Origin: Bacillus sp. ISL-45
Lineage (GTDB): Bacteria > Bacillota > Bacilli > Bacillales > Cytobacillaceae
Reading direction: 5' to 3'
DNA: 64,000 bases
Assembly: GCF_018613195.1 (NCBI RefSeq)
Contig: NZ_JAGGQQ010000005.1
Span: 153,593 to 217,592, forward strand
How positions within the stretch are numbered: position 1 is the first letter of the stretch; each line of letters begins with the position of its first letter. This document shows, in pieces, positions 1 through 8,001 of the stretch. The notes below the pieces were generated by a model. It saw nothing but the letters and a program-made list of their open reading frames with translations, searched no databases and was not told the DNA's origin. The translations under genes and the position numbers were made by a program.

Positions 1-1154
1 AGGTTGAAAAAGATGCGGCCGGGACAAAAGGGGCAAGGCTGACAGGAATCATCGAATTACAGGGTGATAACCTTGTCTATATGCCTCACGGAAAATACAT
101 AGCTGTATCTAAAAAGGCAGAATCACCAGAAACAAGGGATAAATGGAGAGAATTCGCCAGCCAGGTTAAAACGCCTGAAGAAGGCCTCATTTTCAGGACT
201 GAAAGCCTGAGTCAGACAGAGCAAGTCATCTTGCGTGAGCTGGAACAGCAGCGGGATCAATACGCTCAAATGGTAAAGTCCATTTCAGCCATGAAGAAGC
301 CGGGGATCGTTCACAGCCGTGACTACTTTTTTGAGCAGGCGATGGCGGCACTTCTATCTGTTGAAAATGTGGAAGTGATCACAGATTGTCTCGATATGAA
401 AAAAAGAATTCAGCAGAATCATCCAGAAGGTATAGAGTCAGAGTTTTATAATGGCAAAGAAAATATTTTCTCCTTTTATAAAATCGAGCAAGAAATCGAG
501 CGGCTGCTAAAAAAGATGGTCTGGCTGGATAAAGGAGCCTACATGGTCATTGACCAGGGTGAGGCACTTACAATGATCGATGTGAACACAGGAAAGTTTT
601 CCGGCAAAACGGATCTTCGTGACACTGTCACGAAAACGAATCTGAATGCTGCAGTCGAAGCGGCAAGGCAAATCAGGCTCAGAGATCTTGCAGGCATCAT
701 TCTGATTGATTTTATTGATATGAAGAATGATAGTGAACGGAACAAGGTGCAGAAACTCATTCAAAAAGAGCTGCTCCAGGATGAGCGGCGGACAAGGATC
801 ATCGGCTTTACCGAGCTGGGAATCCTTCAGCTGACGAGAAAGAAAACGAAGCAGTCGCTGGCCGAGACGCTGACTGAAAAATGCTGGACATGCGGAGGTA
901 CGGGGCAGGTGCTGAGCTCGGAAACCGTTGCATACAGACTTGAGCGCTCGTTGTGGGAATACAAAAATTCTGAATATGAAGTAGTTCTCATAGCAGCGAC
1001 GAATGAGGTCATCAAGCATTTTTCCGGTGAGGCCGATATCCATAAACTGAGGCTTGAAAAAGCACTGGGCCTTAAGATAAAATTCTCGTTGTCAGATGCG
1101 GCGAAACCTTTTTATGAAATCCTTAAGGTTGGTGCTTTGACAGAATCAGGTTGA
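1..1154 (+). CDS. rng: Ribonuclease E/G family protein, 5' end outside window
   Basis: Single-strand endoribonuclease of the RNase E/G family, acting in RNA processing and decay. The frame is open from the first base, so the N-terminal part (about the first fifth, with the start of the S1 RNA-binding domain) lies upstream; 383 residues are visible. The catalytic metal-binding core is recognisable from GEALTMIDVNTG and, about 45 residues later, GIILIDFIDM, whose Asp residues match the family's Mg2+ ligands. Farther on, CWTCGGTG is the zinc-link motif used for dimerisation. B. subtilis lacks this enzyme and uses RNase Y, but other Bacillaceae carry it just before rplU, as here. No terminator is visible before the rplU leader promoter. 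Confidence 0.93.
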   Translation, partial: VEKDAAGTKGARLTGIIELQGDNLVYMPHGKYIAVSKKAESPETRDKWREFASQVKTPEEGLIFRTESLSQTEQVILRELEQQRDQYAQMVKSISAMKKPGIVHSRDYFFEQAMAALLSVENVEVITDCLDMKKRIQQNHPEGIESEFYNGKENIFSFYKIEQEIERLLKKMVWLDKGAYMVIDQGEALTMIDVNTGKFSGKTDLRDTVTKTNLNAAVEAARQIRLRDLAGIILIDFIDMKNDSERNKVQKLIQKELLQDERRTRIIGFTELGILQLTRKKTKQSLAETLTEKCWTCGGTGQVLSSETVAYRLERSLWEYKNSEYEVVLIAATNEVIKHFSGEADIHKLRLEKALGLKIKFSLSDAAKPFYEILKVGALTESG

Positions 1155-1177
1155 GCCAAAGAACATGTATTATTATG

Positions 1178-1205
1178 TTGACACTTTCGCTAAACATATG
1201 ATAAT
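1178..1205 (+). promoter_or_regulatory. Sigma-A promoter of rplU operon
   Basis: A perfect -35 TTGACA (1178-1183) is followed after 16 bp by GATAAT (1200-1205). Transcription would start near 1212, just before the structured L21 leader. Confidence 0.7.
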
Positions 1206-1221
1206 ATTTTAATGTTATTGT

Positions 1222-1320
1222 TTGTAGCACCCGTGCTACAACCGCACACTTCAGGTATTTAAGCTTTGCAAATTCGCAAACGCCTGCGGTTGGCGAGTCT
1301 GAGTCTAATGAGGAGGTGCA
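1222..1320 (+). ncRNA. Ribosomal protein L21 leader
   Basis: The 5' untranslated region of rplU holds a tight hairpin (TGTAGCAC / GTGCTACA, 1223-1240), then the segment CCGCACACTTCAGG and a second pairable block (CGCCTGCGG / CCGCA region), ending in the Shine-Dalgarno AGGAGGTG at 1311-1318. Position, length and the conserved blocks match the L21 leader of Firmicutes, thought to be an autoregulatory site for L21. The identification comes from pattern and position; no covariance search was run. Confidence 0.75.
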
Positions 1321-1325
1321 ATGGA

Positions 1326-1634
1326 ATGTACGCAATTATCGAAACTGGCGGCAAGCAAGTAAAGGTAGAAGAAGGACAAGCAATCTACATTGAAAAGCTG
1401 AACGCTACTGAAGGCGAAACTGTAACTTTTGACAAGGTTCTTTTTGTAGGTGGCGATAACGTTAAAGTTGGTAGCCCAGTAGTTGAAGGCGCAACTGTAA
1501 CTGCTAAAGTTGAAAAGAACGGCCGTCAAAAGAAAATCATCGTTTTCAAGTACAAAGCGAAAAAGAACAATCGTAAGAAGCAAGGTCATCGTCAGCCTTA
1601 CACTAAAGTTGTTATTGAAAAGATCAACGCTTAA
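1326..1634 (+). CDS. rplU: 50S ribosomal protein L21
   Basis: Large-subunit protein of 102 residues that binds 23S rRNA. The N-terminus [11 protein letters not shown] and the basic C-terminal [18 protein letters not shown] segment are diagnostic. The frame stays open upstream to 1266, but family length and the AGGAGGTG Shine-Dalgarno at 1311-1318 place the start at the ATG at 1326. A nearer ATG at 1321 is in another frame. First gene of the rplU-prp-rpmA operon; probably self-regulated through the leader. Confidence 0.97.
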   Translation: MYAIIETGGKQVKVEEGQAIYIEKLNATEGETVTFDKVLFVGGDNVKVGSPVVEGATVTAKVEKNGRQKKIIVFKYKAKKNNRKKQGHRQPYTKVVIEKINA

Positions 1635-1649
1635 TTAAGGCAGATTACC

Positions 1650-1982
1650 ATGATTCGTGCAACGATTAATCGTACAAAATCCGGAAGCATCCAATCGTTT
1701 ACGATTAGCGGCCACGCTGGATTCGCTGCCCATGGCAGTGACATTGTCTGTGCAGGTGTTTCGACCATCTCGATCGGGACTGTCAATTCCATCATTGGTT
1801 TGACAGGTATCACCCCTGACATTGAACAAGGCGCCGACGGTTTTCTCCGCTGTGAAATCCCCGACAATTTGCCGGCGGATACACAGGAGAAAATCCAACT
1901 GCTCCTCGAAAGCATGGTCATTACATTGCAATCGATGGAAAAAGAGTACGGAAAGCATATAAAATTAACCTTCAAACAGTAG
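1650..1982 (+). CDS. prp: Ribosomal-processing cysteine protease Prp
   Basis: Cysteine protease (YsxB family, 110 residues) that removes the N-terminal extension of ribosomal protein L27. The catalytic pair is visible as His in ISGHAGFAAHGSD (about residue 22) and Cys in DIVCAGVS (about residue 34). It sits between rplU and rpmA as in other Firmicutes, and the substrate encoded immediately downstream carries the cleavable extension. Its TAG stop (1980-1982) runs into the AGGAGG of rpmA, so translation of the two is probably coupled. Confidence 0.95.
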   Translation: MIRATINRTKSGSIQSFTISGHAGFAAHGSDIVCAGVSTISIGTVNSIIGLTGITPDIEQGADGFLRCEIPDNLPADTQEKIQLLLESMVITLQSMEKEYGKHIKLTFKQ

Positions 1983-1994
1983 GAGGTGGAACAA

Positions 1995-2285
1995 ATGTTA
2001 AGATTAGATCTTCAATTCTTCGCTTCTAAGAAGGGTGTAGGTTCAACTAAGAACGGACGTGACTCAATCTCTAAGCGCCTTGGCGCTAAGCGTGCAGACG
2101 GTCAATTCGTATCTGGTGGTTCTATCCTTTACCGTCAGCGCGGAACTAAAATCTACCCAGGTGTAAACGTGGGTAAAGGTGGAGATGACACTCTATTCGC
2201 TAAGGTTGACGGCGTCGTTAAATTCGAACGTCTTGGCCGTGACCGCAAGCAAGTAAGTGTTTATCCAGCAGCTCAAGAAGCGTAA
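1995..2285 (+). CDS. rpmA: 50S ribosomal protein L27, with cleavable N-terminal extension
   Basis: Ribosomal protein of 96 residues near the peptidyl-transferase centre. The first residues MLRLDLQFF precede ASKKGVGST; the family is cleaved by Prp after the FF, exposing the functional N-terminus. A GTG at 1986 is also in frame, but it lies inside the Shine-Dalgarno AGGAGG (1981-1986) and would add residues before the conserved MLRLDLQFF, so the ATG at 1995 was chosen. A terminator follows at once. Confidence 0.97.
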   Translation: MLRLDLQFFASKKGVGSTKNGRDSISKRLGAKRADGQFVSGGSILYRQRGTKIYPGVNVGKGGDDTLFAKVDGVVKFERLGRDRKQVSVYPAAQEA

Positions 2286-2297
2286 GCTAAAGAGAAG

Positions 2298-2323
2298 CCC
2301 TAACCACTGCGGTTAGGGTTTTC
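2298..2323 (+). terminator. Rho-independent terminator after rpmA
   Basis: Stem CCCTAACC / GGTTAGGG with a short loop, followed by TTTTCTTG. Confidence 0.85.
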
Positions 2324-2349
2324 TTGTATTTTGAAAGCTTATTGATGGC

Positions 2350-2384
2350 ATTATGGAGTTCTTATGTATTGAATGCTCCATAAT
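2350..2384. repeat. Isolated 9-bp inverted repeat
   Basis: ATTATGGAG (2350-2358) and CTCCATAAT (2376-2384) are perfect reverse complements separated by 17 nt. There is no T-run on either side. It resembles one unit of the palindromic repeat arrays found elsewhere in the window but is not tandemly repeated. Confidence 0.4.
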
Positions 2385-2524
2385 TGTGATCTGCTGAATG
2401 AAGCAAAAAATTCATTAATGCCCGAATAGGGTGTTATGACAGTAATTAAGGTTAATATAAATCACGATTTTATAGGTCCAACCAACATATAAATACATAA
2501 TTAGCTTACGCAGAATGGCTTTTT

Positions 2525-2533
2525 TGTTATACT
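2525..2533 (+). promoter_or_regulatory. Extended -10 promoter candidate for spo0B-obg
   Basis: TGTTATACT is an extended -10 element (TG-n-TATACT) 35 bp before the spo0B start. No convincing -35 is present. Confidence 0.45.
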
Positions 2534-2567
2534 TACACCAAGCAGTCTTATGAGTAGGAGTATGTGT

Positions 2568-3107
2568 ATGAAGAAAGAGTGGGATACAATCGAGGTTTTG
2601 CGCCATGCACGCCATGATTGGATGAATAAGCTTCAATTAATTAAAGGGAATTTATCGCTGAATAAAGTGGACCGGGCTAAAGAGATTATTGAAGAAATTA
2701 TCATGGAAGCCAGGCAGGATGCAAAGCTATCTAATTTACATCTTCCTCAGTTTGCCTCTAAATTGTTAACCTGCAATTGGGAGAATCATCATTTCCAATT
2801 GGAATATGAAGTAATGGACTCCCAGAACTTCCACAGATTAGATGACCAGCTGTTGACTGGCTGGACAGAGCAGCTTTTTGATACATTGAATTCTTCGATT
2901 GAACAATATCAGGAAAATCATCTCTCCGTCACAATTGAGCCGCAGGAGAAAGGAATCGGGTTCTTTTTTGATTTTAGCGGAATAATAAATGATAAAAATC
3001 GCTTGAAAAGTTTCCTCGACCAGCAGCCTGGTGATAACATGAAAGTTATCTCGGATGGCGTGGTCGATGGGGAATTGACGATAGAAGTTTTTATGGAATC
3101 ACTCTAG
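2568..3107 (+). CDS. spo0B: Sporulation initiation phosphotransferase Spo0B
   Basis: Phosphorelay protein that passes phosphate from Spo0F to Spo0A. The phospho-accepting histidine lies in [17 protein letters not shown] at about residue 16, in the first helix of the four-helix dimerisation bundle, followed by a degenerate kinase-like C-terminal domain. Upstream in-frame ATGs exist at 2550 and 2562, but the TAGGAG at 2555-2560 best fits the ATG at 2568, giving 179 residues, slightly shorter than B. subtilis Spo0B. The spo0B-obg pairing is standard in Bacillus. Confidence 0.93.
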   Translation: MKKEWDTIEVLRHARHDWMNKLQLIKGNLSLNKVDRAKEIIEEIIMEARQDAKLSNLHLPQFASKLLTCNWENHHFQLEYEVMDSQNFHRLDDQLLTGWTEQLFDTLNSSIEQYQENHLSVTIEPQEKGIGFFFDFSGIINDKNRLKSFLDQQPGDNMKVISDGVVDGELTIEVFMESL

Positions 3108-3154
3108 GGAAACATAAAAGCGATAACAAATTTCAGACAGGTGGTAATGACATA

Positions 3155-4447
3155 ATGTTTGTCGATCAGGTTAAGATTTATGTAAAAGGCGGGGACGGCG
3201 GCGATGGAATGGTCGCGTTCCGACGTGAAAAGTATGTACCGAAGGGCGGCCCGGCTGGCGGCGACGGCGGTAATGGTGCGAATGTGGTCTTCCAGGTTGA
3301 GGAAGGACTGCGCACGCTGATGGATTTCAGGTACCAGCGCCATTTCAAGGCACCGCGCGGCGAGCACGGAATGTCTAAAAACCAGCATGGTAAAAATTCG
3401 AAGGATATGATCGTAAAGGTTCCACCAGGGACAATCGTGTCCGATGCCGAGACCGGCGCAATCATTGCTGACCTTGTAGAGCATGGGCAAAAGGCTGTCA
3501 TCGCAAAGGGCGGACGGGGCGGACGCGGTAACTCGCGTTTCGCAACACCAGCCAACCCGGCACCAGAGCTTTCCGAAAAAGGTGAACCAGGACAAGAAAG
3601 AGAAATCATCATGGAGTTGAAACTCCTTGCGGATGTGGGGCTCGTGGGCTTCCCAAGCGTCGGGAAATCGACGTTATTGTCTGTTGTTTCAGCAGCTAGG
3701 CCAAAGATTGCAGAATACCACTTCACGACCATTGCACCGAACCTGGGTATGGTCGAAACAGAAGACGGCAGAAGCTTCGTGCTTGCAGACTTGCCTGGAC
3801 TTATTGAAGGAGCACATTCAGGAGTGGGTCTTGGGCATCAGTTCCTGCGCCATATCGAACGTACACGGGTCATCATCCACGTTATTGACATGGCTGCAAC
3901 GGAAGGCCGCGATCCTTATGAGGATTATCTGACAATCAATAATGAGTTGAAGGAATATAACTTGAGGCTGACTGAAAGACCGCAGGTAATCGTGGCCAAT
4001 AAAATGGACATGCCAGACGCGGAAGAAAACCTGAAAGTGTTCAAGGAAAAACTGGGAGATGAGCACCCTGTTTTCCCAATTTCGGCTGTAACAAGAGAAG
4101 GTCTGCGTGAATTATTGTTCGCGGTAGCTGACCTGATTGAAAAGACTCCTGAGTTCCCTCTCATTGATGAAGAGGAATTAGAAAAAGATGAAACTCGAGT
4201 TATGTACAAACACGAAAAAGCGGAGCAGGAATTCCAGATTACTCGTGAACCGGATGGGGCATTTGTCATTTCGGGTGACAGTATTGAAAGGCTGTTCAAG
4301 ATGACCGATTTTTCTAGAGATGAATCTGTCCAAAGGTTCGCCCGCCAGATGCGCGGTATGGGCATTGATGATGCTCTTCGTGAAAGAGGCGCGAAAGACG
4401 GAGATACAGTGAAGCTGCTTGAATATGAATTTGAATTCGTGGAATAG
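3155..4447 (+). CDS. obg: GTPase Obg
   Basis: Essential GTPase (430 residues) that binds the 50S subunit and the stress-response machinery and is needed for sporulation. Three parts are visible: a glycine-rich Obg domain (about 1-158), a G domain with [11 protein letters not shown] (P-loop), DLPGLIEGA (G3), NKMDMPD (G4) and ISAVTREG (G5), and a C-terminal OCT domain from about residue 345. Start ATG at 3155 follows AGGTGG. It lies 47 bp after spo0B with no terminator between them. Confidence 0.98.
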   Translation: MFVDQVKIYVKGGDGGDGMVAFRREKYVPKGGPAGGDGGNGANVVFQVEEGLRTLMDFRYQRHFKAPRGEHGMSKNQHGKNSKDMIVKVPPGTIVSDAETGAIIADLVEHGQKAVIAKGGRGGRGNSRFATPANPAPELSEKGEPGQEREIIMELKLLADVGLVGFPSVGKSTLLSVVSAARPKIAEYHFTTIAPNLGMVETEDGRSFVLADLPGLIEGAHSGVGLGHQFLRHIERTRVIIHVIDMAATEGRDPYEDYLTINNELKEYNLRLTERPQVIVANKMDMPDAEENLKVFKEKLGDEHPVFPISAVTREGLRELLFAVADLIEKTPEFPLIDEEELEKDETRVMYKHEKAEQEFQITREPDGAFVISGDSIERLFKMTDFSRDESVQRFARQMRGMGIDDALRERGAKDGDTVKLLEYEFEFVE

Positions 4448-4468
4448 GCTTAAATGATTTTAGAAGGT

Positions 4469-4500
4469 CGATTAGCCAGAAACAGGCTAATCGGCTTTCC
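4469..4500 (+). terminator. Terminator-like hairpin after obg
   Basis: CGATTAGCC / GGCTAATCG, perfect 9-bp stem with a 7-nt loop, followed by CTTTCCTCTTT rather than a pure T-run. Confidence 0.6.
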
Positions 4501-4568
4501 TCTTTAAAAAACAGAATCGTGGCAGCAAGAAGAATAAAAAAAGCCAGCAAACGGATGGGGTGGTGGAG

Positions 4569-5021
4569 ATGAAGCAAAATCAAGATAGGAAGTTTTACCT
4601 TGTTCGTGAAGATGTCCTGCCTGAGGCAATGAAGAAAACGCTCGAGGCAAAGGAAATGATCGAGCGCGGTAAAGCAGAGTCAGTCTGGGATGCAGTTCAA
4701 CGTGTCGATTTGAGCCGAAGTGCATTTTATAAATACCGTGATACCGTTTTTCCTTTCCATACAATTGTGAAGGAACGGATCATTACGCTGTTTTTTCAGC
4801 TTGAAGATCGGTCTGGGACGCTTTCTGAACTGCTGAGCACGGTTGCTGCAACTGGCTGCAATGTTTTGACCATCCATCAGACCATTCCTCTGCAAAGCAG
4901 GGCAAATGTAACGCTGAGCTTGAATGTCACCGAAATGAGAGTCGAAATGGATGAATTGCTCGCGAGACTGAAAAGACTGGAATTTGTAGAAAAAGTTGAA
5001 GTTCTGGGGTCAGGAGCTTAA
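4569..5021 (+). CDS. pheB: ACT domain-containing protein PheB
   Basis: Small ACT-domain protein (150 residues) always found beside prephenate dehydratase in bacilli. The name dates from an old assignment as chorismate mutase; the biochemical role is unsettled. The N-terminal half is helical ([18 protein letters not shown]) with a [19 protein letters not shown] segment; the ACT domain covers about 70-145 ([19 protein letters not shown]). In-frame GTG codons at 4560 and 4563 precede the ATG at 4569; the ATG was chosen by family N-terminus and length. Confidence 0.9.
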   Translation: MKQNQDRKFYLVREDVLPEAMKKTLEAKEMIERGKAESVWDAVQRVDLSRSAFYKYRDTVFPFHTIVKERIITLFFQLEDRSGTLSELLSTVAATGCNVLTIHQTIPLQSRANVTLSLNVTEMRVEMDELLARLKRLEFVEKVEVLGSGA

Positions 5022-5053
5022 AAAGAAAGGGTACTGTAGCAGGGGGGATAGGT

Positions 5054-5896
5054 TTGATTATTGGATATCTTGGACCGGAAGCAACATTTACGGATTATGC
5101 TGCCCGGCAATTGTTTAAAGAGGCTAAGAGGATACCATTTGTGAGTATACCAGAATGCATGGATGCCGCTTCTGCAGGAGAAATTGACGCAGCAATCGTT
5201 CCGCTGGAAAATTCAATCGAGGGTTCCGTTAATCTTACCATCGATTATTTGGTCCATGAAACAGACCTTCAGATTGTTGGTGAAGCGGTGGTGCCAATCA
5301 GGCAGCATTTGCTGGTTCATCGAGACAATATCGAAAAGTGGAGGGAAGCAGAACAAATTTGCAGCCATCCACACGCACTTGCACAGTGCCATAAATTTTT
5401 ACATAAAGAATTCAAAGGAATTCCACTTGAAGATATGTCTTCTACAGCCGCAGCGGCCAAATATGTAAAAAACCATCCAGAGCAAAATATTGCTGCCATC
5501 GCGAATAGCCTTGCTGCAGAGGAATACGAATTAGTGACGGCTAAGGAAAATATCCATGATTACAGCTATAATCATACCGTCTTCGCTGTGCTTGCAAAGG
5601 AAGATCATGATATTCACATGGCTTCAACCGAAGAGTGCAAGACAAGCCTGATGATTACACTGCCTTCAGATCGCGCAGGAGCGCTGCATCAAGTTTTATC
5701 TGCTTTCTCCTGGCGGAAACTCAATCTATCCAAGATAGAATCACGTCCGATGAAAACGGGCTTAGGGAGATACTTTTTCATTATCGATATCAATTTGAAA
5801 ATGGATGATGTATTGGTTCCGGGTGCGATTGCGGAACTAGAGGCACTGGGTTGCACTGTTAAGGTGCTTGGGAGCTATTCAAGCCATAAGATATAA
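5054..5896 (+). CDS. pheA: Prephenate dehydratase
   Basis: Converts prephenate to phenylpyruvate in phenylalanine synthesis. The periplasmic-binding-like catalytic domain (about 1-180) begins with IGYLGPEATFTDYAA and contains the conserved SSTAAAAKYV. The ACT regulatory domain (about 195-275) has the GALHQVLSAF and ESRPMK motifs that bind phenylalanine, so feedback inhibition is expected. The start is a TTG at 5054 behind AGGGGGG (5041-5047); no in-frame ATG fits. 32 bp after pheB, probably co-transcribed. Confidence 0.96.
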   Translation: MIIGYLGPEATFTDYAARQLFKEAKRIPFVSIPECMDAASAGEIDAAIVPLENSIEGSVNLTIDYLVHETDLQIVGEAVVPIRQHLLVHRDNIEKWREAEQICSHPHALAQCHKFLHKEFKGIPLEDMSSTAAAAKYVKNHPEQNIAAIANSLAAEEYELVTAKENIHDYSYNHTVFAVLAKEDHDIHMASTEECKTSLMITLPSDRAGALHQVLSAFSWRKLNLSKIESRPMKTGLGRYFFIIDINLKMDDVLVPGAIAELEALGCTVKVLGSYSSHKI

Positions 5897-5924
5897 AAAA
5901 TCCATCAATTTGATGGATTTTTTT
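5895..5924. terminator. Bidirectional terminator between pheA and niaR
   Basis: AAAAAATCCATCA and TGATGGATTTTTT are self-complementary with an A-run on one side and a T-run on the other, so it can serve the two converging units. Confidence 0.85.
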
Positions 5925-5930
5925 ATATCC

Positions 5931-6470
5931 CTATTCGACATTAATAAGTAAATTTTCTTTTCTTAGCGTTTCTTCTGCTTCATCCAGGGCTTTTTCCGTT
6001 GGAGCGGAGATTGTGTGCAAGTGGATTCCGTCTGTTAACTCCGATAGGTAGGAAGCGTTAGTAGCCTTGATTTTTTCCATGAACTGTTTTACTTCGTTTC
6101 GGTTTGAGACCATGATGGAAGCAGTTAAATCCCCATACACGGGATGTTCAATTTTCACGTCCTTAACAGTTACTCCTTGATCGACAAGAAGCAGGAGTTC
6201 TTCTTCTGTCCTTTCAGGGCCGTGGGAGACAGCAATGGTCCTTTCCGCTGCTGAAGGACGAGAGGCATGCATATATAGGTATCCCTGGCTGGTAGCTATG
6301 ATTGGTTCATTTTTGGCTTTAAGCAAGGTAATATCGCCAACAATGACCTGCCTGCTTACATTCGTTATCGCCGAAAGTTCGCCTCCGGTGATGGGTTCAC
6401 TGCTTTCCTGCAGACGTTTCAGGATGTATGCCCGGCGTTCATCTCCGAGGATTTTCGTAGGTTCCTTCAT
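5931..6470 (-). CDS. niaR: Transcriptional repressor NiaR (YrxA), NAD synthesis
   Basis: Niacin-responsive repressor of NAD synthesis genes (179 residues). The N-terminal winged helix (about 8-62) contains GGELSAITNVSRQVIVGDIT. The C-terminal 3H domain (about 75-175) carries its name-giving histidines in VSHGPE, EHPVYGD and GIHLHTI, which bind metal and ligand. It lies directly downstream of nifS on the minus strand, 59 bp away, so it is most likely in the operon that it represses. Its probable operator is the palindrome at 7962-7977. Confidence 0.93.
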   Translation of the reverse strand: MKEPTKILGDERRAYILKRLQESSEPITGGELSAITNVSRQVIVGDITLLKAKNEPIIATSQGYLYMHASRPSAAERTIAVSHGPERTEEELLLLVDQGVTVKDVKIEHPVYGDLTASIMVSNRNEVKQFMEKIKATNASYLSELTDGIHLHTISAPTEKALDEAEETLRKENLLINVE

Positions 6471-6529
6471 AATCCGATCTCTCCTTCAACTTCTTCATTC
6501 GAGAATTTTACCATAAAATCAGCTTGAAG

Positions 6530-7669
6530 TTAAACGGCCGACATCTGGGCGGTGATTGCTGCAAGCATTTTCCCAAGATCAACTGCATCTTCCTGATTAG
6601 TCTCCCGCCCGAATGAAATTCTGAAATATTCCTTTGCCTGTTTCCCGTTGATTCCCATTGCAGACATCGTCTTCGCTGGTGACAGCATGCCTGTATTACA
6701 AGCGGTTCCGGTGGAAATCGCAAACCCACTGCGGTCGCATTCAAGCAGGACATATTGTCCCTCCAATCCCTTTATCGCCATTCCCACGATCCCCGGAAGC
6801 TGTTCATCGCGATCTGCACCAAAAATCTCAATTGATTCCCTGACATCTGATAGGGATTCAATAAGAGCCTCTCTCAATTTAGTAACTCTTTTCGTTTCTG
6901 TATCCATGAGTGAATGTGCTTTTTGCGCTGCTGAAGTCATTGCTGCGATTCCCGGGACATTTACCGTGCCGGGCCTGAAGCCTTTTTCATGTACTGTTCC
7001 ATCAATGTAAGGCTTCCATGCAAGTTTCGGATTGACATAGGCAGCACCGGTTCCTTTTGGCCCGTAAAACTTATGGCCTGAAATCGAAAGGGCATCTACG
7101 CAGCCGGCCAGGGTGTTAAGTGGGATTTTTCCAAATGTTTGCACGCAGTCAGTGTGAAACAGTATGTCTTTTGAATGGCAATAATCAGCAATCTTGATGA
7201 CTGGCTGAATTGTGCCGATCTCAGGGTTTCCATGCTGAATCGAAACGAGCACAGTATCCGGCCGGACAGCTTTTGTAAAACTTGCATACTCTATTTTTCC
7301 GGTTACGTCCAATGGGAGGTATGTGATTTCCCATCCCTCTCCTTCAAGCTTTTTCATCAGATTGTAGACAGAAGAATGCTCGGCTGCTCCGGTAACAATG
7401 TGATTGCCGTGTTTTCTTTTGGCAGAGAGGAGCGCCATAATGCCAAGGTAATTCGATTCAGAACCTCCGCTCGTAAAATAAATCCCTGCTTCATCGACAT
7501 CAAGCAGGTGCGAAAACTCCTTTCTGCAGCTTTCGAGGAGGTTGGCAGATGCACTCCCGGCTTCATGCAGGCTCTGACTATTTCCATAGTACTTTGTCGA
7601 CGCTTCAATGAAAATATTAGCTGCGTCCCGGTCGAGCGGGCATGTTGCCGCGTAATCAAAATATTTCAT
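6530..7669 (-). CDS. nifS: Cysteine desulfurase NifS, NAD-pathway type
   Basis: PLP enzyme (379 residues) that takes sulfur from cysteine. The PLP lysine is in SISGHKFYGPKGTG (about residue 200) and the persulfide cysteine in STGTACNTGM (about 326). In B. subtilis the NifS divergent from nadBCA matures the Fe-S cluster of NadA, and the arrangement here is the same. The second desulfurase in the window, iscS at 44346-45494, belongs to the tRNA-thiolation set. Start ATG at 7669 has AGGAGCG upstream. Confidence 0.94.
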   Translation of the reverse strand: MKYFDYAATCPLDRDAANIFIEASTKYYGNSQSLHEAGSASANLLESCRKEFSHLLDVDEAGIYFTSGGSESNYLGIMALLSAKRKHGNHIVTGAAEHSSVYNLMKKLEGEGWEITYLPLDVTGKIEYASFTKAVRPDTVLVSIQHGNPEIGTIQPVIKIADYCHSKDILFHTDCVQTFGKIPLNTLAGCVDALSISGHKFYGPKGTGAAYVNPKLAWKPYIDGTVHEKGFRPGTVNVPGIAAMTSAAQKAHSLMDTETKRVTKLREALIESLSDVRESIEIFGADRDEQLPGIVGMAIKGLEGQYVLLECDRSGFAISTGTACNTGMLSPAKTMSAMGINGKQAKEYFRISFGRETNQEDAVDLGKMLAAITAQMSAV

Positions 7670-7728
7670 AGGTTTTCGCTCCTGTCCATTCTTACTGGTT
7701 GCTTATGCCTGTAAAGCTGACTCTTCTT

Positions 7729-7900
7729 GAATCTCGGTCACAAGAAGAGTCAACATGTGCCCGAAGTCAGGCTTTCAAACGAATCTCGGTCACAAGAAGA
7801 GCCAACATGTGCCCGAAGTCAGGCTTTCAAACGAATCTCGGTCACAAGAAGAACTAACATGTGCCCGAAGACGACTTTTAAACGAATTTCGGTCACATAA
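7729..7900. repeat. 52-bp tandem repeat array with internal inverted repeats (array A)
   Basis: The block GAATCTCGGTCACAAGAAGA starts at 7729, 7781 and 7833, with a decayed start (GAATTTCGGTCACA) at 7884: periods 52, 52, 51. Each unit holds an imperfect palindrome, TCGGTCACA / TGTGCCCGA (7734-7742 with 7756-7764 in the first unit). It lies between nifS and the nadB promoter and would fall in the nifS leader if the minus-strand promoter proposed at 7941-7971 is right. No spacers, so not CRISPR. Confidence 0.85.
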
Positions 7901-7932
7901 TCTTGCTTTCTCCGGTGTAAAAATAAAAGCTC

Positions 7933-7960
7933 TTGTCAACAGTGTAAAACTGTGTAAATA
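7933..7960 (+). promoter_or_regulatory. Promoter of nadB-nadC-nadA
   Basis: TTGTCA (7933-7938), 16-bp spacer, TAAATA (7955-7960). It ends immediately before the putative NiaR operator, so a bound repressor would cover the transcription start. Confidence 0.5.
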
Positions 7961-7971
7961 TAGATGTCAAG
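7941..7971 (-). promoter_or_regulatory. Divergent promoter candidate of nifS-niaR
   Basis: On the minus strand TTGACA (7971 down to 7966) is followed after 18 bp by TACACT (7946 down to 7941). Its -35 lies within the putative NiaR operator. The transcript would have a leader of roughly 260 nt crossing repeat array A. Confidence 0.4.
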
Positions 7972-7977
7972 ACACCT
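7962..7977. promoter_or_regulatory. Putative NiaR operator
   Basis: AGATGTC-AA-GACACCT is a near-perfect inverted repeat (one mismatch) between the divergent nifS and nadB units. It overlaps the -35 of the proposed minus-strand promoter and the start region of the plus-strand promoter. My recollection is that bacillar NiaR sites contain this kind of TGTC-AA-GACA core. Confidence 0.6.
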
Positions 7978-8001
7978 GTTAATCCAGGAGGCTATCAATA
8001 T

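Noticed and set aside
3178-3732. Minus-strand frame of 184 codons opposite obg
   Set aside because: Pro/Ser-rich product is the complement of the glycine-rich Obg domain; obg itself is unambiguous.
6530-7669. nifS and iscS as a recent duplication
   Set aside because: The two desulfurases differ throughout, have different partners (nadA versus mnmA) and both have orthologues in the same places in B. subtilis.
7729-7982. CRISPR array or coding gene in the 52-bp repeats before nadB
   Set aside because: The whole 52-bp unit repeats with no unique spacers, there are no cas genes, and the open frame through it encodes the same repeated peptide without a family match.
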